The notes: generated from the letters alone by a model not told the origin. A DNA stretch of 64,000 nucleotides from Chryseobacterium jejuense (GCF_900100075.1 NZ_FNEG01000001.1:806001-870000), one strand, 5' to 3'. Shown: positions 9,246-18,227, numbered from the stretch's first letter. Numbers and translations are program-made.

Positions 9246-9253
9246 CAAAATTA
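9246..9253 (-). promoter_or_regulatory. TAnnTTTG -7 element for the SnoaL-like gene
   Basis: The minus strand reads TAATTTTG, 17 bp before the ATG at 9228. No convincing -33 TTTG is seen at normal spacing. Confidence 0.35.
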
Positions 9254-9301
9254 TACCTAAAGTTGATGAGTAAACGATAACATTTGTAAACAGTTTATTG
9301 A

Positions 9302-9497
9302 AAAAATAATCCTACAGATTCTTGAGGTAGCCACGCATTTATAAGTAAAATTGTGCACATCTGATTTCACAGATAAAATCTATGTATCTATTTTTCTGAA
9401 CCACATAGATAGGCTTTATTGTTATGATATTTTTATAATTAGCTACTAATGCACGAATGAATTTTTCAGGTATTATTATTCGTGCATTCGCGGCCTT
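9302..9497. repeat. Dispersed noncoding repeat fragments, including an 11-bp inverted repeat
   Basis: This gap holds pieces related to the left-end repeat array. ACCACATAGATAGG at about 9402 resembles ACCACATAGAGACATAGG near 664. ATTCGTGCATTCGCGG (about 9478-9493) is the inverse of CGAATGCACGAATAA near 590. AATGCACGAAT (9448-9458) and ATTCGTGCATT (9478-9488) form a perfect 11-bp inverted repeat. It lies just downstream of the NTF2-like gene (minus strand), so it could also act as a weak terminator. Confidence 0.5.
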
Positions 9498-9501
9498 TAA
9501 A

Positions 9502-9858
9502 TTATTTAGTTTCTATAGAAGGAATATTGGTGATAACCTGCCATTTTCCATTTTCATTTACACAGGTAATGAGGGATGAAAACCGTAATGTTGAACTCTC
9601 AAGAGAAACCTGTGCATAAGCGATATTATTTTTCTGTTCCAGAGAATGATAGGTGATTTGACGGGGCTTTCCACCAAATATTTTATCACGTACCAAGCCG
9701 ATGTATTCCTGTTTGGGAATAATGAAGATTCCCGGTTTGTCAAAAAAACCATCCTGAATATTCTGATAATTTTCGTGAAGGATTTCTTGCAAAAGGGCTG
9801 TATCACTATTGTCGCCACCTTTAATAAATTGTTGAATGGCCTGTTTAATCTGTTCCAT
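9502..9858 (-). CDS. NTF2/SnoaL-like protein in the azoreductase operon
   Basis: The product is 118 residues. Helical N-terminus (IKQAIQQFIKGGDNSDTALLQEI), then HENYQNIQDGFF, then strands NNIAYAQVSLESSTLRFSSL and a C-terminal strand GKWQVITNIPS: the layout of the lumazine-binding/SnoaL-like group of the NTF2 superfamily. No signal peptide. The start codon is 2 bp from the stop codon of the azoreductase gene upstream, so translation is probably coupled. It should therefore share the ECF-type promoter at 10458-10484. The enzymatic role, if any, is unknown. Confidence 0.8.
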   Translation of the reverse strand: MEQIKQAIQQFIKGGDNSDTALLQEILHENYQNIQDGFFDKPGIFIIPKQEYIGLVRDKIFGGKPRQITYHSLEQKNNIAYAQVSLESSTLRFSSLITCVNENGKWQVITNIPSIETK

Positions 9859-9860
9859 AA

Positions 9861-10442
9861 TTAATTGAGGTGTTTTAAAATTTCAGATTGTTGTAAAGCG
9901 ATTTTCTCTGCATTGCTGATCTCATCTACCACAGTGCCATTCAATGGGAAATAACAGATATCAGTAATTCCCATATGATTGAATAGCAGGGTCAGATGGT
10001 TTTCCAGAGGGTTGTGTGTTCCGGGACTCATACCACCCATTGAAGAAATGATATATGCTTTTTTATTTTCCAGTAATCCTTTAAGGGAAATATTTCCTGT
10101 AAAGGTTTTTTTCGTTCTGATAACGCTGTCAAAATACGCTTTTAATGAAGAAGGAATGCCATAATTGTACATGGGACAGGTAATCAGAATTTCGTCACAT
10201 TGGTATAACTCATTAATCAGTTCATCGGATAGATGAATGCTTTCTGTATCAGGGTTTTCACTGAAGAAAGCATTGACCGTCTGTTGGGTGATATGAGGAA
10301 TAAGCTGTCTGGTAACATCTCTTTCCTTAATAATTCCATCAGGATTTTTTATTTTCCATTGTTGAATAAAATAATCGCCTAATGTTCGTGAGTAAGATTG
10401 CTCTGTTCTTAAGCTGCTGTCGATTCTTAGAAGTGTGTTCAT
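9861..10442 (-). CDS. azoR: FMN-dependent NADH-azoreductase (AzoR type)
   Basis: The product is 193 residues, a typical AzoR length, with a flavodoxin-like fold. The N-terminal strand and phosphate loop read LLRIDSSLRTEQSYSRTLGD (residues about 4-23). The FMN-contacting segment CPMYNYGIPSSLKAYFD lies near 94-110, and SSMGGMSPG near 132-140 fits the family's second flavin loop. The enzyme reduces azo compounds and quinones with NADH in the cytoplasm, and in many bacteria serves in thiol/quinone stress defence. It lies directly downstream of an ECF41-like sigma gene. Its upstream region (10458-10484) carries an ECF-type promoter matching the one before the sigma gene itself, which makes it a strong candidate target. 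Confidence 0.9.
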   Translation of the reverse strand: MNTLLRIDSSLRTEQSYSRTLGDYFIQQWKIKNPDGIIKERDVTRQLIPHITQQTVNAFFSENPDTESIHLSDELINELYQCDEILITCPMYNYGIPSSLKAYFDSVIRTKKTFTGNISLKGLLENKKAYIISSMGGMSPGTHNPLENHLTLLFNHMGITDICYFPLNGTVVDEISNAEKIALQQSEILKHLN

Positions 10443-10457
10443 ACTTTTTTATTTAAA

Positions 10458-10484
10458 GACACAGCAGATTCTTGAAACGTGACA
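10458..10484 (-). promoter_or_regulatory. ECF41-type promoter of azoR (TGTCACG-N16-TGTC)
   Basis: Read on the minus strand, TGTCACG (10484-10478) is followed by 16 bp and TGTC (10461-10458), 15 bp before the azoR ATG. The sigma gene has TGTCACA-N16-TGTC with the same 15-bp distance to its ATG. From memory, ECF41 promoters have a TGTCACA -35 and a CGTC -10 at this spacing. Confidence 0.7.
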
Positions 10485-10486
10485 GA

Positions 10487-11320
10487 TTATTGCAATCTTT
10501 TTAGTTTTTCAGGGTCTACAATAGAATAAATTTCACGGATCATTCCCTCAGCATCAATATCCAGGATATGACAGTTATAAATACGGCCGTCCTGCCAGAA
10601 ACAAATTGCAGGCTGATGATTGAAAATATGGAAAGTATAAGGTTTTTTTCCTAAAAACTGCTGTTGTACATACGCCAGAAGCTGTGCTGTAGCAGATTTT
10701 CCAACTTCTACAGCTTTGATAACACGCACACGTTTTCCTCCGTCTGCGGACAGTCTTATCTCATCAATAAGCAACTTTTCAATATTGGGAATATCACCTT
10801 CACTTAAGGCCAGTTGATATTGCTGAAGAATATCAGTGTGAATAGAGGTATTGACGCTGTCCGGTTTGTATTTTATATCCTGTAATTGCTTTCCTGCACG
10901 GCTTAACAGCTTTCGGGAATTTTCTACTGAAATATCAAGGGTTTCTGCAATTTCCTGATGAGAATAATCAAAGGCTTCCTTTAAAATGTATACTGCACGT
11001 TCTCTGGGATTCAGTTTTTCTAAAAGAACAAGCAGGGTATAGCGGGCAGTTTGTTCTTTAATCAGTTTATTTTCTGCATTTTCAAAAGAAAGAGGTTCGG
11101 GAAGCCATTCGCCATACACCATTTTTTTACTGTGCCTGTTTTTAAAATTAATCGCATGATTAATGGTGCTTTTGATGAGAAAATTGGCCTCATTCCTGAT
11201 CTCAGATTTATCCAAAGAAATATATTTTTCTATTACATCCTGTACCAGATCCTGAGAATCTTCATAAGAACCGGTAATATTATAGGCATAGGTAAGCAGC
11301 CTGCTGTAATTTCCCTGCAT
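10487..11320 (-). CDS. ECF sigma factor with C-terminal SnoaL domain (ECF41/SigJ-like)
   Basis: The product is 277 residues from the ATG at 11320. Region 2 covers about residues 5-70 (SRLLTYAYNITGSYEDSQDL, VQDVIEKYISLD) and region 4 about 108-155 (LEKLNPRERAVYILKEAFDY, SHQEIAETLDIS). A C-terminal SnoaL-like domain of about 110 residues contains ADGGKRVRV (near 192), close to the DGGGK/R linker motif of ECF41, and FNHQPAICF. In that family the C-terminal domain modulates activity in place of a separate anti-sigma factor. A longer reading start at 11443 was rejected because its extra 41 residues are a translation of the heptamer array. Self-activation is suggested by the matching promoter at 11336-11362. 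Confidence 0.9.
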   Translation of the reverse strand: MQGNYSRLLTYAYNITGSYEDSQDLVQDVIEKYISLDKSEIRNEANFLIKSTINHAINFKNRHSKKMVYGEWLPEPLSFENAENKLIKEQTARYTLLVLLEKLNPRERAVYILKEAFDYSHQEIAETLDISVENSRKLLSRAGKQLQDIKYKPDSVNTSIHTDILQQYQLALSEGDIPNIEKLLIDEIRLSADGGKRVRVIKAVEVGKSATAQLLAYVQQQFLGKKPYTFHIFNHQPAICFWQDGRIYNCHILDIDAEGMIREIYSIVDPEKLKRLQ

Positions 11321-11335
11321 GATATTTCTTTTTAA

Positions 11336-11362
11336 GACAAACTTAGTGAAGAAAATGTGACA
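11336..11362 (-). promoter_or_regulatory. ECF41-type autoregulatory promoter (TGTCACA-N16-TGTC)
   Basis: On the minus strand TGTCACA (11362-11356), 16 bp, then TGTC (11339-11336), 15 bp before the sigma-factor ATG. Spacing and distance equal those of the azoR promoter. The -35 element abuts the (GATAAAA)9 array beginning at 11363. A TAAGTTTG housekeeping-like box overlaps at 11338-11345. Confidence 0.7.
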
Positions 11363-11428
11363 GATAAAAGATAAAAGATAAAAGATAAAAGATAAAAGAT
11401 AAAAGATAAAAGATAAAAGATAAAAGAT
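11363..11428. repeat. Heptamer microsatellite (GATAAAA)9
   Basis: Nine perfect GATAAAA units occupy 11363-11425, followed by GAT. On the minus strand this is a TTTTATC array directly upstream of the ECF -35 box. Such short perfect arrays gain and lose units by slippage. The copy number in this isolate is nine. Confidence 0.95.
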
Positions 11429-11469
11429 CTTGTCGTTAAACAACTATTGGGCATACAAATATCCACATC

Positions 11470-11538
11470 AATAGGGGCGGGCTTTAGCCCGGCCGCTGAA
11501 TAATTAAAATAATCAAATTCCATTGGCTTTAGCCAAAA
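11470..11538. repeat. REP-like palindromes with GGCTTTAGCC cores
   Basis: Two near-palindromic hairpins, GGGCTTTAGCCC (11479-11490, inside a GC-rich patch) and TTGGCTTTAGCCAA (11523-11536), are 33 bp apart in noncoding DNA. Shared core GGCTTTAGCC and local GC enrichment resemble repetitive extragenic palindromes. No RAYT transposase gene is seen in the window. Confidence 0.55.
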
Positions 11539-11550
11539 CTTATTGTATTT

Positions 11551-11654
11551 AAACCATTAAGGGAATTGAAGAAGTTAAGTTTCATTAAGAAGATCAACAG
11601 ATCTTTAAGAGAGTTGCTTAATAATCTTAAAGGCTTATAAACTCTTAATGGTTT
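11551..11654. repeat. Second copy of the AAACCATTAAG / CTTAATGGTTT element
   Basis: A 104-bp element with perfect 11-bp inverted ends, AAACCATTAAG (11551-11561) and CTTAATGGTTT (11644-11654). The interior is rich in TTAAG/CTTAA. It shares ends and composition with 4643-4767. The rest of the gap to 11817 contains AATCAGCGCAATCTGCAAAA (about 11683), a fragment of the left-array type, and nothing coding. Confidence 0.65.
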
Positions 11655-11817
11655 TAAAAATTTAAGATATATATCCATAAATAATCAGCGCAATCTGCAA
11701 AATCAGCGAGAGAAAAGATCTTTATCAAAAACCTAAAATATACATGCTTCAGTCTAATTGTAAATTATTTTCCCCAATTTGCATATCAGAATTATCAAAA
11801 TCAAAAATTACCTCAAT

Positions 11818-12423
11818 ATGAGCACATTTCCGGAGATCTTAACAGATGAAAATGCCAAAGAAAGACATCCAGACTTTAAAAAAGCATTATTTGACCTTAA
11901 CACTAAGAATGTTACCGCTGAAAACTGTAGTCATCTGATCCGGATTTATACAAATACCAAAGAGATTTCTTACCGTAATAAAATCCTGAAATTGCTTTAT
12001 AACCATCAATACCCTGAACTTCAACCATTCTTTGAAATGGCATGTAAAAAAGAAAGGTATCTTGATATGAAAGTACATGCTCTGCGTGGATGGGCACAGT
12101 TCGCAGAAGAAAGAGAAATCGTAAAATTGGTTGATAAAATGAAAATTTCATTGGCAAAAACTGAAAAAACAACTCCCTATAATTACCAGGAATATGAGCT
12201 GCTGAGAGGAAAAAATGCGCTTCCTTTTCTAGTAGAAAAATACAATTATGCTTCATTCAAAGAGTTTCTAACACAGGTGAATGAACAATACGAAAGAATG
12301 CCGGATGCCTTTAAAGGACATATTACAACCGATGAACATGGGGAAATTGTTCTTTTGAGAAGCCCCGGTGAGGGTTCAAAAATGATAAGGGATTTTTTTG
12401 ATGGTCTGAAATCCAACACATAA
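11818..12423 (+). CDS. Hypothetical protein with helical, HEAT-like segment
   Basis: The product is 201 residues from the ATG at 11818. I chose this start over an in-frame one 39 bp upstream because MSTFPEIL opens the recognisable soluble part and the upstream residues are low-complexity. I do not recognise the family. The region from about residue 30 to 120 looks like paired helices (RNKILKLLYNHQYPELQPFF and YLDMKVHALRGWAQFAEERE), compatible with HEAT-like repeats. No signal peptide or membrane segment. It is convergent with the giant surface-protein gene, and its stop codon abuts that gene's terminator. Confidence 0.65.
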   Translation: MSTFPEILTDENAKERHPDFKKALFDLNTKNVTAENCSHLIRIYTNTKEISYRNKILKLLYNHQYPELQPFFEMACKKERYLDMKVHALRGWAQFAEEREIVKLVDKMKISLAKTEKTTPYNYQEYELLRGKNALPFLVEKYNYASFKEFLTQVNEQYERMPDAFKGHITTDEHGEIVLLRSPGEGSKMIRDFFDGLKSNT

Positions 12424-12452
12424 AAAACCGCATTGAAAAGATTTCAATACGG
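12422..12452 (-). terminator. Rho-independent terminator of the 1880-residue surface protein gene
   Basis: Minus strand: stem CCGTATTGAAA / TTTCAATGCGG with loop TCT and one mismatch (12452-12428), followed by TTTTTT (12427-12422). It lies 41 bp after the stop codon at 12494. Confidence 0.75.
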
Positions 12453-12493
12453 CTCATGGTTATCAGTTGGTTTGAATGAATTTCTGATTCGTT

Positions 12494-15400
12494 TTACTCA
12501 TTGTCTACTCTGATCCATTTTCCATTTTCAATGCCTTCGTAGAAATGGTCATTATGGTAGATGATAGCACCCTGAATATGGGATTTATTGGTGGGAAGGG
12601 TAAGCGTTTCCGGTAAAGCATTGCTATTTCGGATCATAAATACTTCATTTCCTTCTTTAATGACAATTCCTGTTCCTGAGATAAGTCTCGTTACTCCTGC
12701 ATCTGAAGGTGGATTGAGTACTGTTATAGGATTTAGTTCAGACAGACGTCTTGCTCCCATATCAGAAGTACAGCCTCGAAGAATATTATCCATGAGCATC
12801 ATTACACCTGGAGTAGGACAATCCGGATTGATGTTCACTACAATTTCTTTATTGCTGATGGTAACAGGACAAGCTTCTCCGGTAGCAAAACGGATACTTT
12901 TAAGACGGTATACCACCGTTCCTGTCTGGCCTTTAGAATGAAGAATAATTGCTTCTCCGTTTGGTGCAGAAGTTATCGTCTGATCCGGACCATTATTAAC
13001 GGTATAGGTGAAAATATACGTTTGAGCAAGCGAACCTTTAAACTTTACCTGCATATCTCCTGAAGACTGTTTTGCTGCACTCATAGATGAAGAGGTGGTA
13101 TTGTCTGCCGGTAAAGCAATAGAGGAGATGGTGAAGTCTTCTGTAATATTACATCCGTCCTGGCTATATGTTACATTTACTCTGTAATTTCCCGGTTGTG
13201 TAAAGGTTACTAAACGCCCTGTACCGATCACTCCTGAATTAGGATTATTAAGCTTAGTCCAGGTATAGGAAGCATTAGGATCCGTACCGAATAAAGTAGA
13301 AGCATCATAGGTTTTAGGGAATTCTGATGCACATATCGCTTTGTTTCCTCCAAACCCTGCGGCCTGAACATCTGTAGGAATGATGGAAAGATTGGCTGTA
13401 TTTCCCAGATCCTGGCTATTTCCATAAGCACTTACAGCACGGGAGAAATTCATATCTCTGATGGAAGCATAAAACATGGTGTATGTTGCTGTAGGATCGA
13501 GATTAATTGTATTTTGTCCTGCTGTAGACCTTAGTACAGAAATTCTGTTACATGGAGTTCCGGTCATAAAGAGATTTTCAGTAACAGTTTGGTTGTTATC
13601 AACCTGATAAGATCCTGGATTGAAGTACAGTGTTTTGTACTTACCTGAAGAACTCAAAGTACTTACACTATTGGCAGTAGTACTTCCAAGAAAGGTCATT
13701 TTGTTGAAATTCCAGACTCTTGTTCCTGTATTTACAATTCCGTCCTTCCAAACTGTTAGGTCTCCAAAATTGAAAGCTGTGGGAGTATTGGTAGTAAAAT
13801 ATCCCATATCGGCTTTCGCAGCCTCAGCATTTAAAGTGAGTGGATTATTACCCGTAGTAATAAAGAAATAAGGACTGTAAAAATTATAGTACGGAATAGA
13901 TGCCATATAATAATTGGCAGTACCAGAACTGTTCGTTCTTGTACCTGTAAGAACAGACTGCCCAAGATCCACAACCGGATTATTGTTAATAGATTGATTC
14001 CAGCTAAAATTCACCAATGTCATAGGATGGCTATTGGTTTTGAATCCTGCCGCATTAAGAAAGTTAATATCCCCCTGATAAGGACTTTTCAGTTCAAAAT
14101 AATCCTGAGCATTTACATTCAGATGGGTGAAGGCTCCTTTTGTATCAATATACCGTGTTTTTCCGGTAGTAGTTCCCTGAGCCATAATGATATTTCGGGT
14201 CAGGCCAAAAGTGGACATCGGAACTATAATTTTTACATCACTCTGTAAACTAAGATTTCCATAAACGCTTAGGTAATAAGGATTCCCACCATCTGTAGTA
14301 AAATCTAGAACAGGCTGGTTAGTTGCATTATTGAAAGTAATATTATTAGCTTTTGAAAGATAATTTCCCCTGATCTGTATTTTATTCAAAGTAGATGTAA
14401 ATCCTGAATTTTGATCAAAGAAAACATTATCAACTGCAGTCGGAATATCACATGCTCCTACAGGAGTTCCACCTGAAGTTAATGACCAATGCTGAGGATC
14501 TCTCCATTGTCCCTGTCCTCCAATCCAGTAAAGATTTCTTGAAGTAGAAGGAATAACATCCAGGAAATTAATTCCATTATTTCCGCCAAGGTCCGTACTT
14601 GATGTAGCGGTATAGGTTTGTCCACTAGAAGAAGAAATATACTTTATCTGCACTTTATCCAATACATAATTGGATGGATTAGAGCTGTAATTAGGAAGTA
14701 TTAACGTTCTTAACGGCGAGCCTGATGAAGCTAAAGTAATACGGTCTAAACAGTCTCCCAGGATCTTTAATGATTGATTAACCTGTAGATTACCTTCTAA
14801 AGAAACATTATTATTCTTCTCTATGGTTAGATTATTGACGGACATAGGGGTTTTAAGAATAATTGAAGGGTTTACTTTATCAATTCTTGGGGCTATTGCT
14901 GAGTGGATGATGAAATTATTGATGACCCCACCAGGAAAATTAAAAGAAATAATATAATCCGTATTAGTTGTTGTATTGGTGTATTCTATTCTTTCAAAAT
15001 AATGATTTACATTACTGAAGGCAATGTCAAAATCAGAACCACCGGTAGATCTGAATAATTTGATCACACTGTTAGCCGTATTTACAACAGGTTGCTTGGT
15101 ATTGATTGCAAAGCCGTTATTGACCGTAAGATCTGCATTATCCATTATTAGTTTTGAACCGTTTAGATTAAGGCTGTTGATGTTCATTACAGTACCGCTT
15201 ATATCCAGGCTGTTACCAGAAATATCAGTTTGGGTGATATTTGAGCTGCTGCTAAGGTCATTCTGTGACGTTCCTCTGTTTATTTTCCACAGGGCATCGC
15301 CTGAAAAATTTAAAGAAGTTGCAGCTCCATTGGGAGTTACACTTTTTAAAGTTCCTGTAGGTTTACTAATGTTGACCAACGTAAATCCACTGAAGTATCC

Positions 15401-18136
15401 GGCATCATAGTATCCAGGATGCAGCACCATATTTCCGTTAACATTCATTTTGTAGTAATTGTTATTTCCTGCAAAATAAGATCTTGCCCCGGGAGTTAAT
15501 CCACTGAATGTAATATCATTTACTGAAACATCATTGGTCATCTGTATGGCTGTAATGCCAGTAGTAGAGAAACCTGAGTATTGGTCAAAGAAAACATTAT
15601 CGTTAATGGTAGGAAGACCGCAGTTTGCTGTTGTTCTGGTGCTTGAAGGGTCCAGAGACCAGTGGCTGAGATCGTTCCAGTTTCCATATCCGCCTTTCCA
15701 GTAAAAGTTTTTAGAAGTGGTGGCCTTGAAATTAATCCCTGAATTATTCCCATTGTCAATAGAATTGTTGGCATTGATAGGTTTAGCACCTGCAACAGGA
15801 GTGACGTAACCAGCATTAATTCCTGAGATATTCATCCTGTTCAGCTCAACAAATCCATTCCCATTAATATTGTTCCCAAAGATCAGATTATTTCCACCCT
15901 GACCTGTTAAATTGAGGATAAGATCACAGTCTGTACGATTGAATAACCAACTGTCAGTAATCGTCAATTTTGCCGTAGTATCAAAAAAAGCAATATTGGA
16001 AGCTGCATTGATGGCTACATTTTTTGTCTTATTAATTCCAAAAAGCCTGATATCACCACTATTTACCTGGAAGGTATCAGTATTCAGATACTGTATGCTT
16101 CCGATACTGCTTCCTTCCTTATAGGTTTTACCAAAAAAATGATTGGTATTTCCTGAGCTATAATATCGTCCATTATAATTTTGGAAGTATACAGAAGTAT
16201 TAGGTGCGGTAATGGTCTGTTTGGTTAAAATATTCAGGATACCCTGACTCAATAAAGCATTATCAATATTAACATTGTTCCCGCCCAGCCAAAGTTCACC
16301 AGCTTTTATCTTTCTTCCATCTGCATAAAGGTTACTGGTTAAAGCATTGTTATCAAAATTGAAAACACCGCCCACTTCTACATCATAGGGAGTTCCTGAA
16401 TTAGAAGGCATGAGATAGAAATTATCACTCCCATAGATAGCCAGTTGATAAACTTTCTGACCTTCAAAACTCATATAACGATTGGCTGCTGGATCTGTTG
16501 CATTATATTTAAGAAAATTAACTGACACAGGAAGGGACATATCTTTCTGAAGATAAAGATGACCATACAGAGTTGTGTTAATATTCAAAACAGGATTGGC
16601 AGGAGCATTACTCCAGGTCATATTTCTTATCATGGCAACGGTTCCTCCATTATTGATGGTATTGTTTCCTGAGGTAAACCCTGAGTTTTCATTAAAGATC
16701 ACATCATCATACATGATAGGAGTACAGTTGGCAGAAGGCCCTCCTGATGTGAATGACCAGTGGGACGGATCATTCCAGTTCCCTCCGCCACCTATCCAGT
16801 AATAGGTTTTTGCAGCGATCCCGGGGTAAGTGATACTCCCTGTATTATTTCCGCCATCTATACCTGCGGTTACAGCGGCGGCTCCTGTAAGTTTTACAGC
16901 AGCAAAATTATAGCCATTAAAAGAGGCTGTTCCGTTTCCATTGATAGTACCCGGAAGAATCAGGTTTATGGGTAATGTAGGTTCTACAGCCCCAAATTTT
17001 GGGATGCTTCCGTTGCATGGAATATTGGTGATAAGAGTTTGATTAACCTGAAAAGAGGCATTGGCAACAGTCTGCCGAAAATTGTACTGTCCGCCATTCA
17101 GGATAAGATTATTAATATCAAACTGTGTGGCTCTCAATATATTATTTCCCTTCCCAAGGGTCATATTCTTTACTTCAAATCGGGTTCCGGCAAGGTCAGC
17201 GCTTCCATCGCCCAAAACCATATCATTGCCTTTAAATAAATTGGCATTAATGACACAGGTATATAAATTAATTTTGTTAATATTAAATTGAGTTCCGGTA
17301 AAACTACCCCCTGCAGTACCTACTCCTGTTACCTCATCTACTGTAAGAAGATTTCCGCCTGTTACTTGGGAAAAGCCTGAAGCCGTTAGCACTATTTTTT
17401 TGATATTCTGAGTAGTTTGTATAGTCAGCATAGGAAATGAAATAGTAGCCTGAGTAAGATTAGCAGCTGAATTTAAGGTCATCGTACTCGTGGTAGTTAC
17501 CGTTGAAGATCTGAAATTTGAGGCTGCTGTAGAACTATGGCTGAATACCATAGCATTGATATTTTTATGATCAGTATCTAAAAAAGCACTGTCATTGACA
17601 TTGAAAAAGAAAAAGCCATTGCTCGTAAAATTTTTAACAAGCTTAAAGGTTCCGTTTCCATTAAGATTAAAATTAGATTGGTAACTGCCACTCAGATAGG
17701 ACGGATCAATCATATTATCAGAAATGTCAATCAGATTGGGTGTCGGATTGGAGCTGTCTGAAAAGAGATTCATTGTAAGACTATACAATGCAGTGGCATT
17801 AGAGTTCCATTTCAGATTTCCATAGATATTAAAAACACTTGCTGATGGAAAATTCAGCTTGGTAGTAAATGAATCATCTATAATAAAATCTTTACAGGTA
17901 GCTGATGACGGAATTGTTAATGTACCTCCAATAGCAGGAAATCCACTTCCTGAAGTAATATAAACATTATCATACCGCGAAGGAATAATAGTGGCAGTCT
18001 GTCCTGATGCTGAACCTATACGCCAATGGTTCAGATCACTCCAACTACCAGCGCCGCCTACCCAGTAATAATTATTCTGGGCAAAGATACTCTGGCTGAT
18101 CAGAAAGAGCAGGATGAGATATAATTTAATTTTCAT
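12494..18136 (-). CDS. Giant exported surface protein with four GG-W-HW modules
   Basis: The product is 1880 residues. A Sec signal peptide (1-19, ending IFAQ) is followed at once by module 1. Four modules open with a shared motif: NYYWVGGAGSWSDLNHW (near 22), YYWIGGGGNWNDPSHW (near 443), FYWKGGYGNWNDLSHW (near 808) and LYWIGGQGQWRDPQHW (near 1200). Modules run about 365-420 residues, are rich in Asn/Ser/Thr/Gly strands suggestive of a beta-helix, and end in motifs such as GNNSGINF. A PKD-like segment (TYDASTLFGTDPNASYTW) and a distinct C-terminus (RLISGTGIVIKEGNEVFMIR) follow. No standard T9SS sorting domain is visible at the C-terminus. It lies 91 bp downstream of the S74 gene on the same strand. 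Adhesin or matrix role is inference. Confidence 0.8.
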   Translation of the reverse strand: MKIKLYLILLFLISQSIFAQNNYYWVGGAGSWSDLNHWRIGSASGQTATIIPSRYDNVYITSGSGFPAIGGTLTIPSSATCKDFIIDDSFTTKLNFPSASVFNIYGNLKWNSNATALYSLTMNLFSDSSNPTPNLIDISDNMIDPSYLSGSYQSNFNLNGNGTFKLVKNFTSNGFFFFNVNDSAFLDTDHKNINAMVFSHSSTAASNFRSSTVTTTSTMTLNSAANLTQATISFPMLTIQTTQNIKKIVLTASGFSQVTGGNLLTVDEVTGVGTAGGSFTGTQFNINKINLYTCVINANLFKGNDMVLGDGSADLAGTRFEVKNMTLGKGNNILRATQFDINNLILNGGQYNFRQTVANASFQVNQTLITNIPCNGSIPKFGAVEPTLPINLILPGTINGNGTASFNGYNFAAVKLTGAAAVTAGIDGGNNTGSITYPGIAAKTYYWIGGGGNWNDPSHWSFTSGGPSANCTPIMYDDVIFNENSGFTSGNNTINNGGTVAMIRNMTWSNAPANPVLNINTTLYGHLYLQKDMSLPVSVNFLKYNATDPAANRYMSFEGQKVYQLAIYGSDNFYLMPSNSGTPYDVEVGGVFNFDNNALTSNLYADGRKIKAGELWLGGNNVNIDNALLSQGILNILTKQTITAPNTSVYFQNYNGRYYSSGNTNHFFGKTYKEGSSIGSIQYLNTDTFQVNSGDIRLFGINKTKNVAINAASNIAFFDTTAKLTITDSWLFNRTDCDLILNLTGQGGNNLIFGNNINGNGFVELNRMNISGINAGYVTPVAGAKPINANNSIDNGNNSGINFKATTSKNFYWKGGYGNWNDLSHWSLDPSSTRTTANCGLPTINDNVFFDQYSGFSTTGITAIQMTNDVSVNDITFSGLTPGARSYFAGNNNYYKMNVNGNMVLHPGYYDAGYFSGFTLVNISKPTGTLKSVTPNGAATSLNFSGDALWKINRGTSQNDLSSSSNITQTDISGNSLDISGTVMNINSLNLNGSKLIMDNADLTVNNGFAINTKQPVVNTANSVIKLFRSTGGSDFDIAFSNVNHYFERIEYTNTTTNTDYIISFNFPGGVINNFIIHSAIAPRIDKVNPSIILKTPMSVNNLTIEKNNNVSLEGNLQVNQSLKILGDCLDRITLASSGSPLRTLILPNYSSNPSNYVLDKVQIKYISSSSGQTYTATSSTDLGGNNGINFLDVIPSTSRNLYWIGGQGQWRDPQHWSLTSGGTPVGACDIPTAVDNVFFDQNSGFTSTLNKIQIRGNYLSKANNITFNNATNQPVLDFTTDGGNPYYLSVYGNLSLQSDVKIIVPMSTFGLTRNIIMAQGTTTGKTRYIDTKGAFTHLNVNAQDYFELKSPYQGDINFLNAAGFKTNSHPMTLVNFSWNQSINNNPVVDLGQSVLTGTRTNSSGTANYYMASIPYYNFYSPYFFITTGNNPLTLNAEAAKADMGYFTTNTPTAFNFGDLTVWKDGIVNTGTRVWNFNKMTFLGSTTANSVSTLSSSGKYKTLYFNPGSYQVDNNQTVTENLFMTGTPCNRISVLRSTAGQNTINLDPTATYTMFYASIRDMNFSRAVSAYGNSQDLGNTANLSIIPTDVQAAGFGGNKAICASEFPKTYDASTLFGTDPNASYTWTKLNNPNSGVIGTGRLVTFTQPGNYRVNVTYSQDGCNITEDFTISSIALPADNTTSSSMSAAKQSSGDMQVKFKGSLAQTYIFTYTVNNGPDQTITSAPNGEAIILHSKGQTGTVVYRLKSIRFATGEACPVTISNKEIVVNINPDCPTPGVMMLMDNILRGCTSDMGARRLSELNPITVLNPPSDAGVTRLISGTGIVIKEGNEVFMIRNSNALPETLTLPTNKSHIQGAIIYHNDHFYEGIENGKWIRVDNE

Positions 18137-18227
18137 GTTTTTTTTGAATTACAAGATTAATAATGAGCTGAGACAAAATGCACAGCTTCAATGAGATTGA
18201 ATGTGTCAAAACCATTACTGTCGCAGG

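Noticed and set aside
11321..11443. A 41-residue N-terminal extension of the sigma factor with a repeated LLSFIFY pattern.
   Set aside because: It is the translation of the (GATAAAA)9 array and lies upstream of, and across, the ECF promoter. The family start is at 11320.
12494..18136. T9SS sorting domain on the 1880-residue protein.
   Set aside because: The C-terminus lacks the YPNP start and the KLIKK-type end seen in the 48894 gene.
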